A DNA stretch of 54,878 nucleotides, taken from an uncultured Lachnospiraceae bacterium. Its GTDB lineage: Bacteria > Bacillota > Clostridia > Lachnospirales > Lachnospiraceae. The stretch is from assembly GCA_946554445.1 (NCBI GenBank), contig CAMNSD010000029.1, forward strand, positions 1-54,878, in the 5' to 3' direction. Under the pieces are notes generated by a model. That model was given only the letters and a program-made list of their open reading frames with translations. It searched no databases and was not told the DNA's origin. A program made the position numbers and the translations under genes. How positions within the stretch are numbered: the stretch's first letter is position 1; every line of letters starts with the position of its first letter. Positions 6,852 through 14,243 of the stretch are shown here, one piece after another.

Positions 6852-7047
6852 CGGCAAATTTTATTACGGAGTAAAGACGACAAAGATTGTCTGCAATCCG
6901 GGCTGCCCTGCAAGATTACCATTAGAGAAAAATATCGTGCTGTTTGACACATTGGAAGAAGCAATACAGGGCGGCTACCGCCCTTGCAAAATATGTATGA
7001 AAAATAAGGAGGAAACACGAAATGGCAAACGTAATTGTATTATTTGA
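6799..7047 (+). CDS. Free-standing Ada metal-binding domain protein
   Basis: This 82-residue protein consists only of the N-terminal zinc domain of Ada. It has NKQYDGKFYYGVKTTKIVCN, then PGCPAR, and a second cysteine pair in GYRPCKICMKN; the four cysteines are the zinc ligands. In Ada the first of them accepts the methyl group from phosphotriesters and converts the protein into an activator. Here the AraC DNA-binding part and the O6-methylguanine methyltransferase part are absent and are encoded separately nearby. Start 6799 has AAAGGAAA upstream and overlaps alkA. The end overlaps the next gene by 26 bases, so translation is tightly coupled. Confidence 0.88.
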   Translation: MEKQEKIRAITERNKQYDGKFYYGVKTTKIVCNPGCPARLPLEKNIVLFDTLEEAIQGGYRPCKICMKNKEETRNGKRNCII

Positions 7048-7393
7048 GGTAACAATCAAAGAGGGTAAAATGGACGACTATCTGAATATGGCGGCTTCCT
7101 TGAAAACGGAATTAGAGCATTCCGCGGAATTGGCAAAGGCAGACGGCTTTATCAGTGCAGAACGCTTTGAAAGCCTTTCCACAAAAGGAAAGCTGCTTAG
7201 CAAATCCGAATGGAAAGACGAGGAAAGCGTTACCAAATGGCGCAATATGGCAAAACACCGTATGTGCCAGAAAGCAGGCAGGGAACATGATTTCATTGAC
7301 TATAAAATCACGGTGGTTATTCCCCTGCGCTGTTATACAATGACCATGCGGGACGAAGCCCCGGCTGACGCTAACCAATACTTTAACATATAG
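7022..7393 (+). CDS. Antibiotic-biosynthesis-monooxygenase (ABM) family protein
   Basis: This 123-residue protein is of the dimeric alpha/beta-barrel ABM type. It opens with VIVLFEVTIKEGKMDDYLNM and has a central SAERFESLSTKGKLLSKSEW and a WRNMAKHRMCQKAGRE segment. The pattern matches ABM/YgiN-like proteins, some of which are quinol or haem-related oxygenases and many of which have no known substrate. The C-terminal tail with MTMRDEAPADANQYF is also seen in relatives. It overlaps the Ada-domain gene, with AAGGAGG upstream of the start at 7022. Its link to alkylation repair is positional only; it may remove a reactive by-product. Confidence 0.8.
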   Translation: MANVIVLFEVTIKEGKMDDYLNMAASLKTELEHSAELAKADGFISAERFESLSTKGKLLSKSEWKDEESVTKWRNMAKHRMCQKAGREHDFIDYKITVVIPLRCYTMTMRDEAPADANQYFNI

Positions 7394-7409
7394 TGAAAGG
7401 GTATAACCA

Positions 7410-7943
7410 ATGCAATATACAACTCATTATCAATCTCCTATCGGCGGTATTCTTCTTGCCGCTGACAAAATCGGGCTGACCGGGCTATGGTTTAACGGGG
7501 AAAAATATTACGCAGACCACCTTGACTCGGAACATGAAGAAAAAGAAACACCAATCCTTGAACGCACGAAAGAATGGCTTACCGTCTATTTTTCGGGCAA
7601 TGAACCGTCTTTTTTGCCGCCTATTCATATGATCGGCACTCCCTTTCAGCTTTCCGTATGGAAAATCCTGCAAAAAATACCCTACGGAAAAACTGTCACT
7701 TACGGGGAAATCGCAAAAGAGATAGCCGGGCAGAAAGGACTTTCCCGAATGTCCGCACAGGCAGTAGGCGGCGCAGTCGGACACAATGAAATTTCCATTA
7801 TTGTCCCCTGCCACAGAGTAGTCGGGACAAATGGAAGCCTTACGGGATATGCCGGGGGAATAGACAAAAAAGTGAAACTATTGACTTTGGAAAATGTAGA
7901 TTTACAACACTTATCGAGTCCGCGGAGCGGATCTCGCAATTGA
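7410..7943 (+). CDS. ogt: Methylated-DNA--[protein]-cysteine S-methyltransferase
   Basis: This suicide repair protein transfers methyl groups from O6-methylguanine to its own cysteine. The active-site motif IIVPCHRVVG is present near residue 132. The winged-helix DNA-recognition region FQLSVWKILQKIPYGKTVTY precedes it, and the Asn/Gly turn GSLTGYAGG follows. At 177 residues it has the normal Ogt length. It lies 16 bases after the ABM gene with GTGAAAGGG upstream, so it belongs to the same operon. The last bases overlap a double-hairpin repeat element. With the Ada zinc domain gene it completes the catalytic functions of a split Ada protein. Confidence 0.93.
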   Translation: MQYTTHYQSPIGGILLAADKIGLTGLWFNGEKYYADHLDSEHEEKETPILERTKEWLTVYFSGNEPSFLPPIHMIGTPFQLSVWKILQKIPYGKTVTYGEIAKEIAGQKGLSRMSAQAVGGAVGHNEISIIVPCHRVVGTNGSLTGYAGGIDKKVKLLTLENVDLQHLSSPRSGSRN

Positions 7944-7958
7944 GCGAAGCTCAATTTG
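7914..7958 (-). repeat. Double-hairpin intergenic repeat, minus orientation
   Basis: Two adjacent dyads occur here: CGAGTCCGC-GGA-GCGGATCTCG, then AATTGAGC-GAA-GCTCAATT. Read on the minus strand the order is the same as in the element at 48366-48413 and shares its GCGGACTCG(G)ATA end. The element overlaps the 3' end of ogt and separates it from the methyltransferase gene. Confidence 0.55.
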
Positions 7959-7979
7959 TCCAATGAAAGGAACAGCATT

Positions 7980-8762
7980 ATGATACCAGAAAACTTAGAA
8001 ACCCTTAACCGTTCTTTTGCGGTACAAGCCCCGAATTTTGACAGCAAATCTGTCAACTTCACGAAAAAAGAATACCTTGATTACACAGTGAACGCCGCCA
8101 GTCCTGCCGGGACGGATATTGTACTGGAAGTAGCTGCCGGAACTTGCGCCTGCGGGCGGGCGTTTGCTCCTTTGGTTCAGACCGTTGTATGCCTTGACGC
8201 AACAGCCCCTATGCTCCAAGTCGGAAAAAAAGAAGCACAGGAAAGCTATTTAGACAACATGGTTTTTGTCAAGGGATATGCGGAAAAACTGCCGTTTTTG
8301 GATAACAGTTTTGACATTGTTTTATCCCGCCTTGCCTTTCATCATTTCACAGATACGGACAACGTATTCCGTGAAATGGTGCGGGTGCTGAAACCGGGTG
8401 GGAAACTGATCTTGATTGATATGGAAGCAGCGGACGAACCACTAAGGAAAACAGAAGATGAAATTGAAACCCTGCGTGACCCGTCCCATGCAAAAAATCT
8501 CAGCAGGGAAGAAATGCTGAAACTGTATTCCGATAACAGCCTTGCCATAGAAAAAAGCGAGATTACGGAAATGCAGGTGCATTTATCGGATTGGTTGGAG
8601 CTGACAAAGACCGCCGAACCCATTAAGGCTAAAATCATTGAAAAAATGGAAAACGATATAAACGGCAAAGAAAAGACGGGCTTTAACCCTTACCAAACAG
8701 AAAAAGGTATCTGTTTTTACCAAAGGTGGATATTGACTTTAGGAAAAAAGCCTTTGTCATAA
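7980..8762 (+). CDS. Class I SAM-dependent methyltransferase
   Basis: The Rossmann-like SAM fold is clear: motif I as DIVLEVAAGTCACGRAFAPL (around residue 47), an acidic residue ending strand 2 (VVCLDATAPML), and LPFLDNSFDIVLSRLAFHHF as motifs II/III. RVLKPGGKLILIDM completes the UbiE/ArsM-like pattern. The substrate is not readable; small molecules or quinones are usual for this group. The start at 7980 is supported by GAAAGGAA eight bases upstream, against a TTG at 7956 without a site. It is the last gene of the alkylation-repair operon, separated from ogt by the hairpin repeat. Confidence 0.87.
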   Translation: MIPENLETLNRSFAVQAPNFDSKSVNFTKKEYLDYTVNAASPAGTDIVLEVAAGTCACGRAFAPLVQTVVCLDATAPMLQVGKKEAQESYLDNMVFVKGYAEKLPFLDNSFDIVLSRLAFHHFTDTDNVFREMVRVLKPGGKLILIDMEAADEPLRKTEDEIETLRDPSHAKNLSREEMLKLYSDNSLAIEKSEITEMQVHLSDWLELTKTAEPIKAKIIEKMENDINGKEKTGFNPYQTEKGICFYQRWILTLGKKPLS

Positions 8763-8784
8763 CAACAAAACATAAAGAATAAAA

Positions 8785-9090
8785 GCGGCAATAGCTGACT
8801 GCATATCGCTAGAAGCCGTGCAGACTATTCCTATCCATGCTCCGGGAATGTCTTTTCCGGGATTGAAAATAAAGCAGAACCAACGCAGGGTATTTCAAGA
8901 CGGAAAAGAAATAAACCTTACCCGCCTTAAATACAGTACCCTTGTATTCCTTGCTTCCAATTCCGGCATTGTCCTCGCACAGACACAAATTTTTGAAGCT
9001 GTTTGGAGCATGGAAAGCAATAGCTGTCATTCTAGCGTTACGAATGTGATATACAATTTGCGGAAAAAGATTGGCTGCCTGCTTTTTGGT
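8785..9090 (+). pseudogene. Remnant of an OmpR-type winged-helix regulator
   Basis: The frame encodes VFQDGKEINLTRLKYSTLVF, then LASNSGIVLAQTQIFEAVW and SSVTNVIYNLRKKI. This is the typical C-terminal DNA-binding wing of response regulators (about 60 of the expected 95 residues). The receiver domain is missing upstream. After NLRKKI the sequence no longer resembles the family although the frame runs to 9243. No start codon with a ribosome binding site is seen. It is best read as a fragment left by rearrangement just after the repair operon. The far end overlaps the 3' end of the convergent hydrolase gene. Confidence 0.55.
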
Positions 9091-9175
9091 AAAAAAAACA
9101 GCGGTAAATCTGTGATAAATTTACCGTTCTTTGGTCTGTTGCAATTATTTAGTTTTGGTGTGGACAAACTGGAAT

Positions 9176-9700
9176 TTATCTATTCATCAATTCAAGAGTT
9201 TTTTCAAATGAAATACATTCCGCGTATCTTCCATTCCACATAAACTCATTATAATATTTATAAGAATTTTCCGCTGTCATATATGCATTATCAAGCGTAC
9301 TGTTTGTATTTGCTGGAACAATCATTTTAAGTCCATGCTCAAAACCACATTTCACTGTTGCATCTATGCAATAATCTGTTTGTAGCCCTACAATAATAAT
9401 TGTATCTTCATTTTTTTCATGTAGGTAGTCCAACAACCCCGTACCTTTGAAAGCACTGTTTACATTTTTATCAAAAACACGCTCATTTGGCATTGGCTGA
9501 AATTCTTCGTATATTTCATAGCCTAATGCGCCTTTAGTTAATTTCTGCCCAACACCATCATCATGTCTAACATAAATAACTTCTATATCGTTATTGCGTG
9601 CTTCTTTGATTAGTGCTTTAATACGATATACAAAAGTTTGAAATTTATATAAGTCATTATTCATAATTGAATTTTGAGTATCAACAACCAGCAATATCAT
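9176..9700 (-). CDS. Isochorismatase-family cysteine hydrolase
   Basis: This 174-residue protein contains the three catalytic elements of the family: Asp in ILLVVDTQNSIM (residue 7), Lys in VFDKNVNSAF (about residue 79) and Cys in VGLQTDYCIDATVKCGFEHG (about residue 112). Members hydrolyse isochorismate, nicotinamide or other amides. The family includes many uncharacterised cysteine hydrolases in Firmicutes, so the substrate is left open. The start at 9700 has GGAGG seven bases upstream. It is a single-gene minus-strand unit whose upstream spacer carries the AAATCCCGATTTA sequence also seen at 3007. Confidence 0.88.
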   Translation of the reverse strand: MILLVVDTQNSIMNNDLYKFQTFVYRIKALIKEARNNDIEVIYVRHDDGVGQKLTKGALGYEIYEEFQPMPNERVFDKNVNSAFKGTGLLDYLHEKNEDTIIIVGLQTDYCIDATVKCGFEHGLKMIVPANTNSTLDNAYMTAENSYKYYNEFMWNGRYAECISFEKTLELMNR

Positions 9701-9714
9701 TCTATTACCTCCAC

Positions 9715-9753
9715 AAATCCCGATTTATCCTGCTTATTTTATTGTACTTTAAA
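9715..9753 (-). repeat. Recurring ~40-bp junction sequence, copy C
   Basis: This segment upstream of the isochorismatase-family gene begins with AAATCCCGATTTA, identical to 3007-3019. It continues with a similar T-rich tract ending near TACTTTAAAT. It also contains the stop of the C39-like pseudogene. Confidence 0.35.
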
Positions 9754-10018
9754 TGAAGCAAGCGCACAGCATTCGTCAACAAAAATCTCCAAATAGGACT
9801 GTATTCTTGCTTTCGGATATAATTCATCCATCACGCCGAATTCCGGATCATAATATTTCCCATCATAGTATAAAATCCAATGACCATACTTTGGTAAAAG
9901 CACTTTAAGTTTGCATCACGGAAACGATTTCTTCTACCGTGACACCGGCAAGCATAGCGACACAGGCTTGTCCGCATAAATACTCTGTAGGCTGTTTCCT
10001 ATACGTAATCTTTTTCAT
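9739..10018 (-). pseudogene. C39-peptidase-like gene with internal deletion
   Basis: From ATG 10018 (preceded by GAGGATG) the minus strand reads MKKITYRKQPTEYLCGQACV followed by AMLAGVTVEEIVSVMQT and a stop. The QxxxxxCGQAC pattern is the nucleophile region of C39-type papain-like peptidases. In the next frame the sequence resumes as PKYGHWILYYDGKYYDPEFG and ends at 9739. It carries the expected His and Asp positions (GHW, YDP). The middle of the domain, roughly 60 residues, is missing. The gene is therefore inactivated by a deletion with frameshift. Confidence 0.6.
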
Positions 10019-10086
10019 CGTATCATCATCCTCGCACACATAATCATATACTTTTGTCTTATCTTGTGGCGTCACACATCCCCGAT

Positions 10087-10824
10087 TTAGCTAAACATGG
10101 AAAAGGCATCCGCTTTTGTCACGCCATCCACATGAACAAACACATCCATATAGGTGATATCATTTTTCTTATACTCATATTCAAAACAACTGATGACATT
10201 TTCCAGCTGCTTTTCTTTGAAGTTATTCGCCTGCAAATATTCCATGATTAATTTATAGGCATTGGGGATACTCTCAAACGGCTGGACGAACGGCTCCCTG
10301 ATCGTTATTACCGCATAATCGGCTTCTTTATTCTCTAAAAACGCTGCCCCAGGACAATCTGTCTTAAAATCATCCGGAAGCACACACGCTGCCACGTAGC
10401 CGTGCAGTCCAAATCTGTTCTGCTGTTCCTGCGACACAAAAGGAAAATCCCATCCAATAAGCTTCACATCTGGACATACCTCTTTCAGACCGCTGCTCTT
10501 AGCCCACCTTTCCATATGCCCCAGCGCATCGCTTTCCGGATCTGGGGAAATGATCACATAACTGGCCATCTTAAAGGGCGCGATTCTCTTCATCCTTATC
10601 TCGGAATAGATTCCGCTCTGGTCAGTTAAATCTTCTTTTACAAGAGTATCTAGCTTACACGCAAAAAACTCACTCATCTCCACCAGCCTGTCCAACTCCG
10701 GAACGACTTCGTCAGATTCCCATCTTGACACGGTCTGTCTGGTCACACGCATCCGGTCCGCTAGTTGTTCTTGGGTAAGTTTTTTCTGTTTACGTAAAAA
10801 ACATATGTTATTTCCTAAACTCAT
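10087..10824 (-). CDS. XRE-family regulator with C-terminal GyrI/effector-binding-like domain
   Basis: Residues 1-65 form a classic lambda-repressor-type helix-turn-helix (LTQEQLADRMRVTRQTVSRW). The remaining 180 residues look like a GyrI/AraC-effector-binding fold: YVIISPDPESDALGHMERWA, GYVAACVLPDDF and YAVITIREPF, ending in a strand with DITYMDVFVHV. Such domains bind small or drug-like ligands. The start at 10824 is supported by GGAGATG eight bases upstream; an earlier Met at 10854 is not. A perfect 17-bp palindrome about 110 bases upstream (10934-10950) is a candidate operator. Target genes are unknown; the divergent membrane protein is the nearest candidate. Confidence 0.8.
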   Translation of the reverse strand: MSLGNNICFLRKQKKLTQEQLADRMRVTRQTVSRWESDEVVPELDRLVEMSEFFACKLDTLVKEDLTDQSGIYSEIRMKRIAPFKMASYVIISPDPESDALGHMERWAKSSGLKEVCPDVKLIGWDFPFVSQEQQNRFGLHGYVAACVLPDDFKTDCPGAAFLENKEADYAVITIREPFVQPFESIPNAYKLIMEYLQANNFKEKQLENVISCFEYEYKKNDITYMDVFVHVDGVTKADAFSMFS

Positions 10825-10933
10825 CTTTTCATCTCCGTTCAACTTGTTATCCAATGGCCACCTGTCATCTATGATTATACCATAACGAAACAGACGAATC
10901 CACCAATCATTATATGCTTTTTTCGGTGGCTGT

Positions 10934-10950
10934 GTAACATGGCATGTTAC
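10934..10950. promoter_or_regulatory. Perfect palindrome GTAACATG-G-CATGTTAC
   Basis: A perfect 8-bp dyad with a one-base centre lies in the 350-bp divergent spacer between the XRE regulator and the membrane protein gene. The rest of this spacer (10825-11174) is AT-rich and holds no recognisable gene. Size and placement fit an operator. Confidence 0.5.
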
Positions 10951-11174
10951 CTTACTGCTTGATTCACTAAAACAAACCAGCCCATATCAAGGGACAAACT
11001 AAATAAAAAATAGCAAGTTCCATGTAATTATCACTTCCTTTATCATCCAAATCTCCCAATGGTAAAAACTCTCATCATGCTGTCTGCTCATAAGATAGAT
11101 ACTAGAAAATATAAAAGCATTAAAAAAGGAAATGGATAAATCCCACAATAATAATCCTGAACCGAGGTATCATC

Positions 11175-12632
11175 ATGAGCAATAAACATCAATCCCCAAA
11201 AGTGAATATTTTTATAAAAAGCTGTGGCAGAACGGACACTGTCCTGTTAGCCGTCTGTCTTGCATTCTATCTCTCTTTTCCAATATTTGACGGACCGGTG
11301 TGGTGCAGGGACTCTCTAAGTTACGCCAGCATGAACATATCCCGCGAACCCATATACCCGCTGTTTCTCGCGCTGATGAGGGTACGACAGGGCACGGAGA
11401 TTTCTAAAGCAGGAATGATGACAGCTGTTATTGTACAAAGCCTGATTGCGGGATTTACCACCTGGTACGCCGGCTACATGATTAGCAAGACCAAAAACAG
11501 AAGCCGGATTTTACAGATTGCAACTATCGTTTTCCAATTTGCGGTCTCCCTTCTATGCCGATTTGCCGCTGTCAGGAGTTCTGTTTATACCGACTGTATC
11601 ATGACGGAAGGCCTCTGCTTCTCGCTTTTCGTCCTGTTTATCATAGAATTATATCTCAGTGTCATCACAGACAGGAACCGCCATACAGCGGCGGCGCTGT
11701 TCCTTTCCTTTCTGTTGATCAGTACGAGAGCTCAGATGTTGATCACCCTGATCATTATGAGTCTAGTCTTTGGCTGGTATTACATGATACAAAACCGAAA
11801 AATCAAAAAATTCTTTGTTCTTATCCTGCTGATACTCTCGCTTCTGCCCACAGGAAAACTATTGGACAGAACTTATCATTATGCAGTGCGGGGCGCATGG
11901 ATCGAACATTGCCATGATTCGATGGGGCTTTTATGTGTGCTGCTCTATACCTCTGATATGGAGAAAGATCAGGAATTGTTCAAGGACGAAACCCTAAAGA
12001 CACTCTATCTCGCTATTATGGAACAAGCCAAGCAGAATCAAATACTGTATGATGATGCAGGGCAGGGCTGGCTTCCTCTTTCCGAACATTTCGCGGACAG
12101 TTATGACGCTATCGGATACGGCATCATCAATCCGGTAGTAGAAGGATATGTCAGTGAGCATTTCACCTATTCCGAAGTTGAATCCGCCCTGAAATATGAC
12201 GAGATTTGTGACCAAATGATCAGAACACTGCTACATCAAAAGAGGGGACCTTTGTTACAAGTATGGTTCTATAATATTTTGCGCGGATTTGTGAACTCAA
12301 TTGCGAGAGCAACGAATCTTCTGAGTTTGTATTCTCTTGCGGCATATCTGAGTGTGGGTGCGATGGCATTGTATCTGCTCATGCAGAAAAAGAAACTGCA
12401 GGACATATGCTGCCAGATATCAGGAACTACGGAATATGAAAATAGAATAGAACAAATCGAGCGGAGTCTGACTTTTCTATTTATCGTCATTATCGCGATC
12501 ATCGTCAATTCGCTGGCAGTGGGAGTGACGATTTTTACGCAGCCCCGGTATATGTTATACAATATGGGACTGTTCTATACGGCAGTCAGTATGGTGCTCT
12601 ATGATATATATTTATGTAAATCATATTCATAA
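11175..12632 (+). CDS. Polytopic membrane protein of unknown function
   Basis: This 485-residue protein has about ten hydrophobic segments. Examples are VLLAVCLAFYLSFPIF near residue 23, AALFLSFLLISTRAQMLITL near 172, FFVLILLILSLLP near 215, and two at the C-terminus (FLFIVIIAIIVNSLAVGVTI and the last 25 residues). A long hydrophilic loop of about 130 residues lies between about 230 and 360. An early DxxSY motif (RDSLSYASMNI) in the first loop and the general layout recall GT-C-type lipid-linked glycosyltransferases, but no signature is firm. The start at 11175 has GAGGT upstream. It converges on the next gene with only four bases between the stops. Confidence 0.7.
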   Translation: MSNKHQSPKVNIFIKSCGRTDTVLLAVCLAFYLSFPIFDGPVWCRDSLSYASMNISREPIYPLFLALMRVRQGTEISKAGMMTAVIVQSLIAGFTTWYAGYMISKTKNRSRILQIATIVFQFAVSLLCRFAAVRSSVYTDCIMTEGLCFSLFVLFIIELYLSVITDRNRHTAAALFLSFLLISTRAQMLITLIIMSLVFGWYYMIQNRKIKKFFVLILLILSLLPTGKLLDRTYHYAVRGAWIEHCHDSMGLLCVLLYTSDMEKDQELFKDETLKTLYLAIMEQAKQNQILYDDAGQGWLPLSEHFADSYDAIGYGIINPVVEGYVSEHFTYSEVESALKYDEICDQMIRTLLHQKRGPLLQVWFYNILRGFVNSIARATNLLSLYSLAAYLSVGAMALYLLMQKKKLQDICCQISGTTEYENRIEQIERSLTFLFIVIIAIIVNSLAVGVTIFTQPRYMLYNMGLFYTAVSMVLYDIYLCKSYS

Positions 12633-12636
12633 GGAT

Positions 12637-13251
12637 TCATTGGTCACTGCAGTACTCCCTCATGGCTTCATGAATCCAGATACCCGCATTGCAAAATATC
12701 CCTTTCCCTTTGTCTGTCAAAAATGCAAGTGCTTCCTGCCGGCGTCCCTGATGGATCAACGCAAGTGATCTTCTTAAATCCGCATGGTAAGGGGACGTTT
12801 CCAAATATGTATAAAAATCATCTGCCGTCCCTGTCCGGATTGTCTGCGCAAAGTGTCCCAGATACGTTTCCACACATTGCCCTAATTCCTCGACATCCCA
12901 ATTGGCTAATTTTCTATGTTCCTCATAAACCTGCGAACCTTTTACCGTAAAGGCGCCTATGGCCCGCAAACCTAAAGGTTCTTTCTTATTGTCCGTCATA
13001 TTCAAAAAATCCCACAATAACTCATCCAGCCAAAGTGGTTTTACGGTTTCCTCTGCCGAACAGATGCATCTGTCCTCTTCCGGTACGGCAACATGAATCA
13101 TTAGATCATAAAACAGATCATCCTTACAATACCAGATCATAAAATCCTTTTTCTTAAACTGATATGCCTTACTTTTCTCTTTCAGTATTCTGGGCAATGC
13201 CCGCTGTAATTCTTTGAATTTCTTCTGCTGCTCCCTGGTCACTGATAACAT
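12637..13251 (-). CDS. Conserved hypothetical cytoplasmic protein
   Basis: This protein of about 204 residues has no membrane segment or signal peptide. The N-terminus (SVTREQQKKFKELQRALPRI) is helical and basic. It leads into FKKKDFMIWYCKDDLFYDLM, a pattern faintly like DUF4304-type proteins, but I would not assign a family. The C-terminal half (YLETSPYHADLRRSLALIHQ, GRRQEALAFL) looks helical and repeat-like. The start is uncertain: 13251 has a close GGAAAGG, 13263 has none. Either start overlaps the 3' end of the polyferredoxin gene by 80-95 bases, which is unusual, so a downstream start (for example Met42) is possible. It is likely co-transcribed with the redox module. Confidence 0.6.
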   Translation of the reverse strand: MLSVTREQQKKFKELQRALPRILKEKSKAYQFKKKDFMIWYCKDDLFYDLMIHVAVPEEDRCICSAEETVKPLWLDELLWDFLNMTDNKKEPLGLRAIGAFTVKGSQVYEEHRKLANWDVEELGQCVETYLGHFAQTIRTGTADDFYTYLETSPYHADLRRSLALIHQGRRQEALAFLTDKGKGIFCNAGIWIHEAMREYCSDQ

Positions 13252-14092
13252 TATCCTTTCCATTACAAAACTTAAGACCTACTGCCCCCTGCGGACAGGC
13301 ATCCACGCAGGCTCCACACCGGATACATTCCGCCGACTGCGGTTTCTCCACCGGATTAACCTCCATCTTACACACCCTGCTGCACTTCCCACAGCCATTG
13401 CATTTATGTTCATCCACTTCCAGATGGTAAATGCTGATCTTATTAAACAGTCCGTATATGGCACCCAGTGGACACAGAACGCGGCAGAAAAAGCGGTAAA
13501 TCAAAATGCAGGCAAGGAGTGTGACTGCCAAAATGGCCATTTTTAAAGTAAAAAGCGCTCCGATAGACTTTCGCAAGCCCTCATGGGCCGCCAGCAGGAA
13601 AACACCGCCTTCCAGCGTCCCCGCTGGGCAGATGTACTGGCAGAAAGCGGGCTTCCCCATGCCCATATAATCGGTGACCGCAATGGGAAGCAGCAGAACA
13701 AAAATTACGAGCACAATATATTTTATATACAGAAACACCTTTTTCAATTTCCATTTGGGAGAAGGAATCTTATGGAGCAGTTCCTGCAACAACCCAAAAG
13801 GACATAGAAAACCGCAGACCGCCCTGCCAAATACTACGCCGAAAGCTAAGAGCAGCCCCGTCACATAAAAGCTGAAACTAAAATCCCTGGAACCGCCTAC
13901 CGCCTGCAGGGCTCCAATCGGACAGGCAAAACTAGCCGCCGGACAGGAATAGCAATTTAGTCCCGGATTACAAAAATATTTCCATTTCCCCTGATAAATC
14001 CTGCCGCCTTTAAAGTTCAGAAGATGTACATTAGAAAAGCCAAAGGCGATTACCTGCAGGATTTTTCTTTTAACAGAATACCCGATACGCAT
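13169..14092 (-). CDS. Membrane polyferredoxin (NapH/CcoG-like 4Fe-4S protein)
   Basis: This integral membrane protein has several hydrophobic segments (around residues 65-90, 110-135 and 175-200 from this start). It carries paired CxxxCP motifs: CGFLCPFG, CQYICPAG and CRVLCPLG, plus an extra N-terminal cysteine group (CNPGLNCYSCP, ACPIG). Two canonical 4Fe-4S ferredoxin motifs follow in the C-terminal cytoplasmic part (CNGCGKCSRVC, CIRCGACVDACP). NapH-like proteins pass electrons from cytoplasmic ferredoxin or quinol across the membrane. Downstream of a TlpA thioredoxin and a CXXC peptide, a role feeding electrons to extracellular disulfide reduction is inferred. The start at 14092 is preceded by GGGGTGATGTG. 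The gene begins five bases after the CD1871A stop. Confidence 0.85.
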   Translation of the reverse strand: MRIGYSVKRKILQVIAFGFSNVHLLNFKGGRIYQGKWKYFCNPGLNCYSCPAASFACPIGALQAVGGSRDFSFSFYVTGLLLAFGVVFGRAVCGFLCPFGLLQELLHKIPSPKWKLKKVFLYIKYIVLVIFVLLLPIAVTDYMGMGKPAFCQYICPAGTLEGGVFLLAAHEGLRKSIGALFTLKMAILAVTLLACILIYRFFCRVLCPLGAIYGLFNKISIYHLEVDEHKCNGCGKCSRVCKMEVNPVEKPQSAECIRCGACVDACPQGAVGLKFCNGKDNVISDQGAAEEIQRITAGIAQNTEREK

Positions 14093-14096
14093 CACA

Positions 14097-14243
14097 TCAC
14101 CCCAGCCCGATACACTCAAAGCAAATATTAACAGCCTTGTTCAGGACAACAGCCGCTTCTCCCCGAAGCGCTCCATACACAATAAAGGCAACTGCCGTTA
14201 TGATACCAACAATCTGCAGCCTGATTTTCTTCCTATTGTCCAC
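14097..14243 (-). CDS. CD1871A-family CXXC motif-containing small membrane protein
   Basis: This 48-residue peptide has one hydrophobic segment ([17 protein letters not shown]) followed by the conserved end [20 protein letters not shown] with a CFEC pair. Size, single membrane segment and ending match the CD1871A family, which is named for its CXXC motif and has no assigned function. The start is GTG 14243, or TTG 14246. GGAGG lies six to nine bases upstream inside the end of the TlpA gene, so the two genes overlap by about 11 bases. It sits between the TlpA and polyferredoxin genes and is a plausible small thiol carrier between them. Confidence 0.8.
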   Translation of the reverse strand: MDNRKKIRLQIVGIITAVAFIVYGALRGEAAVVLNKAVNICFECIGLG

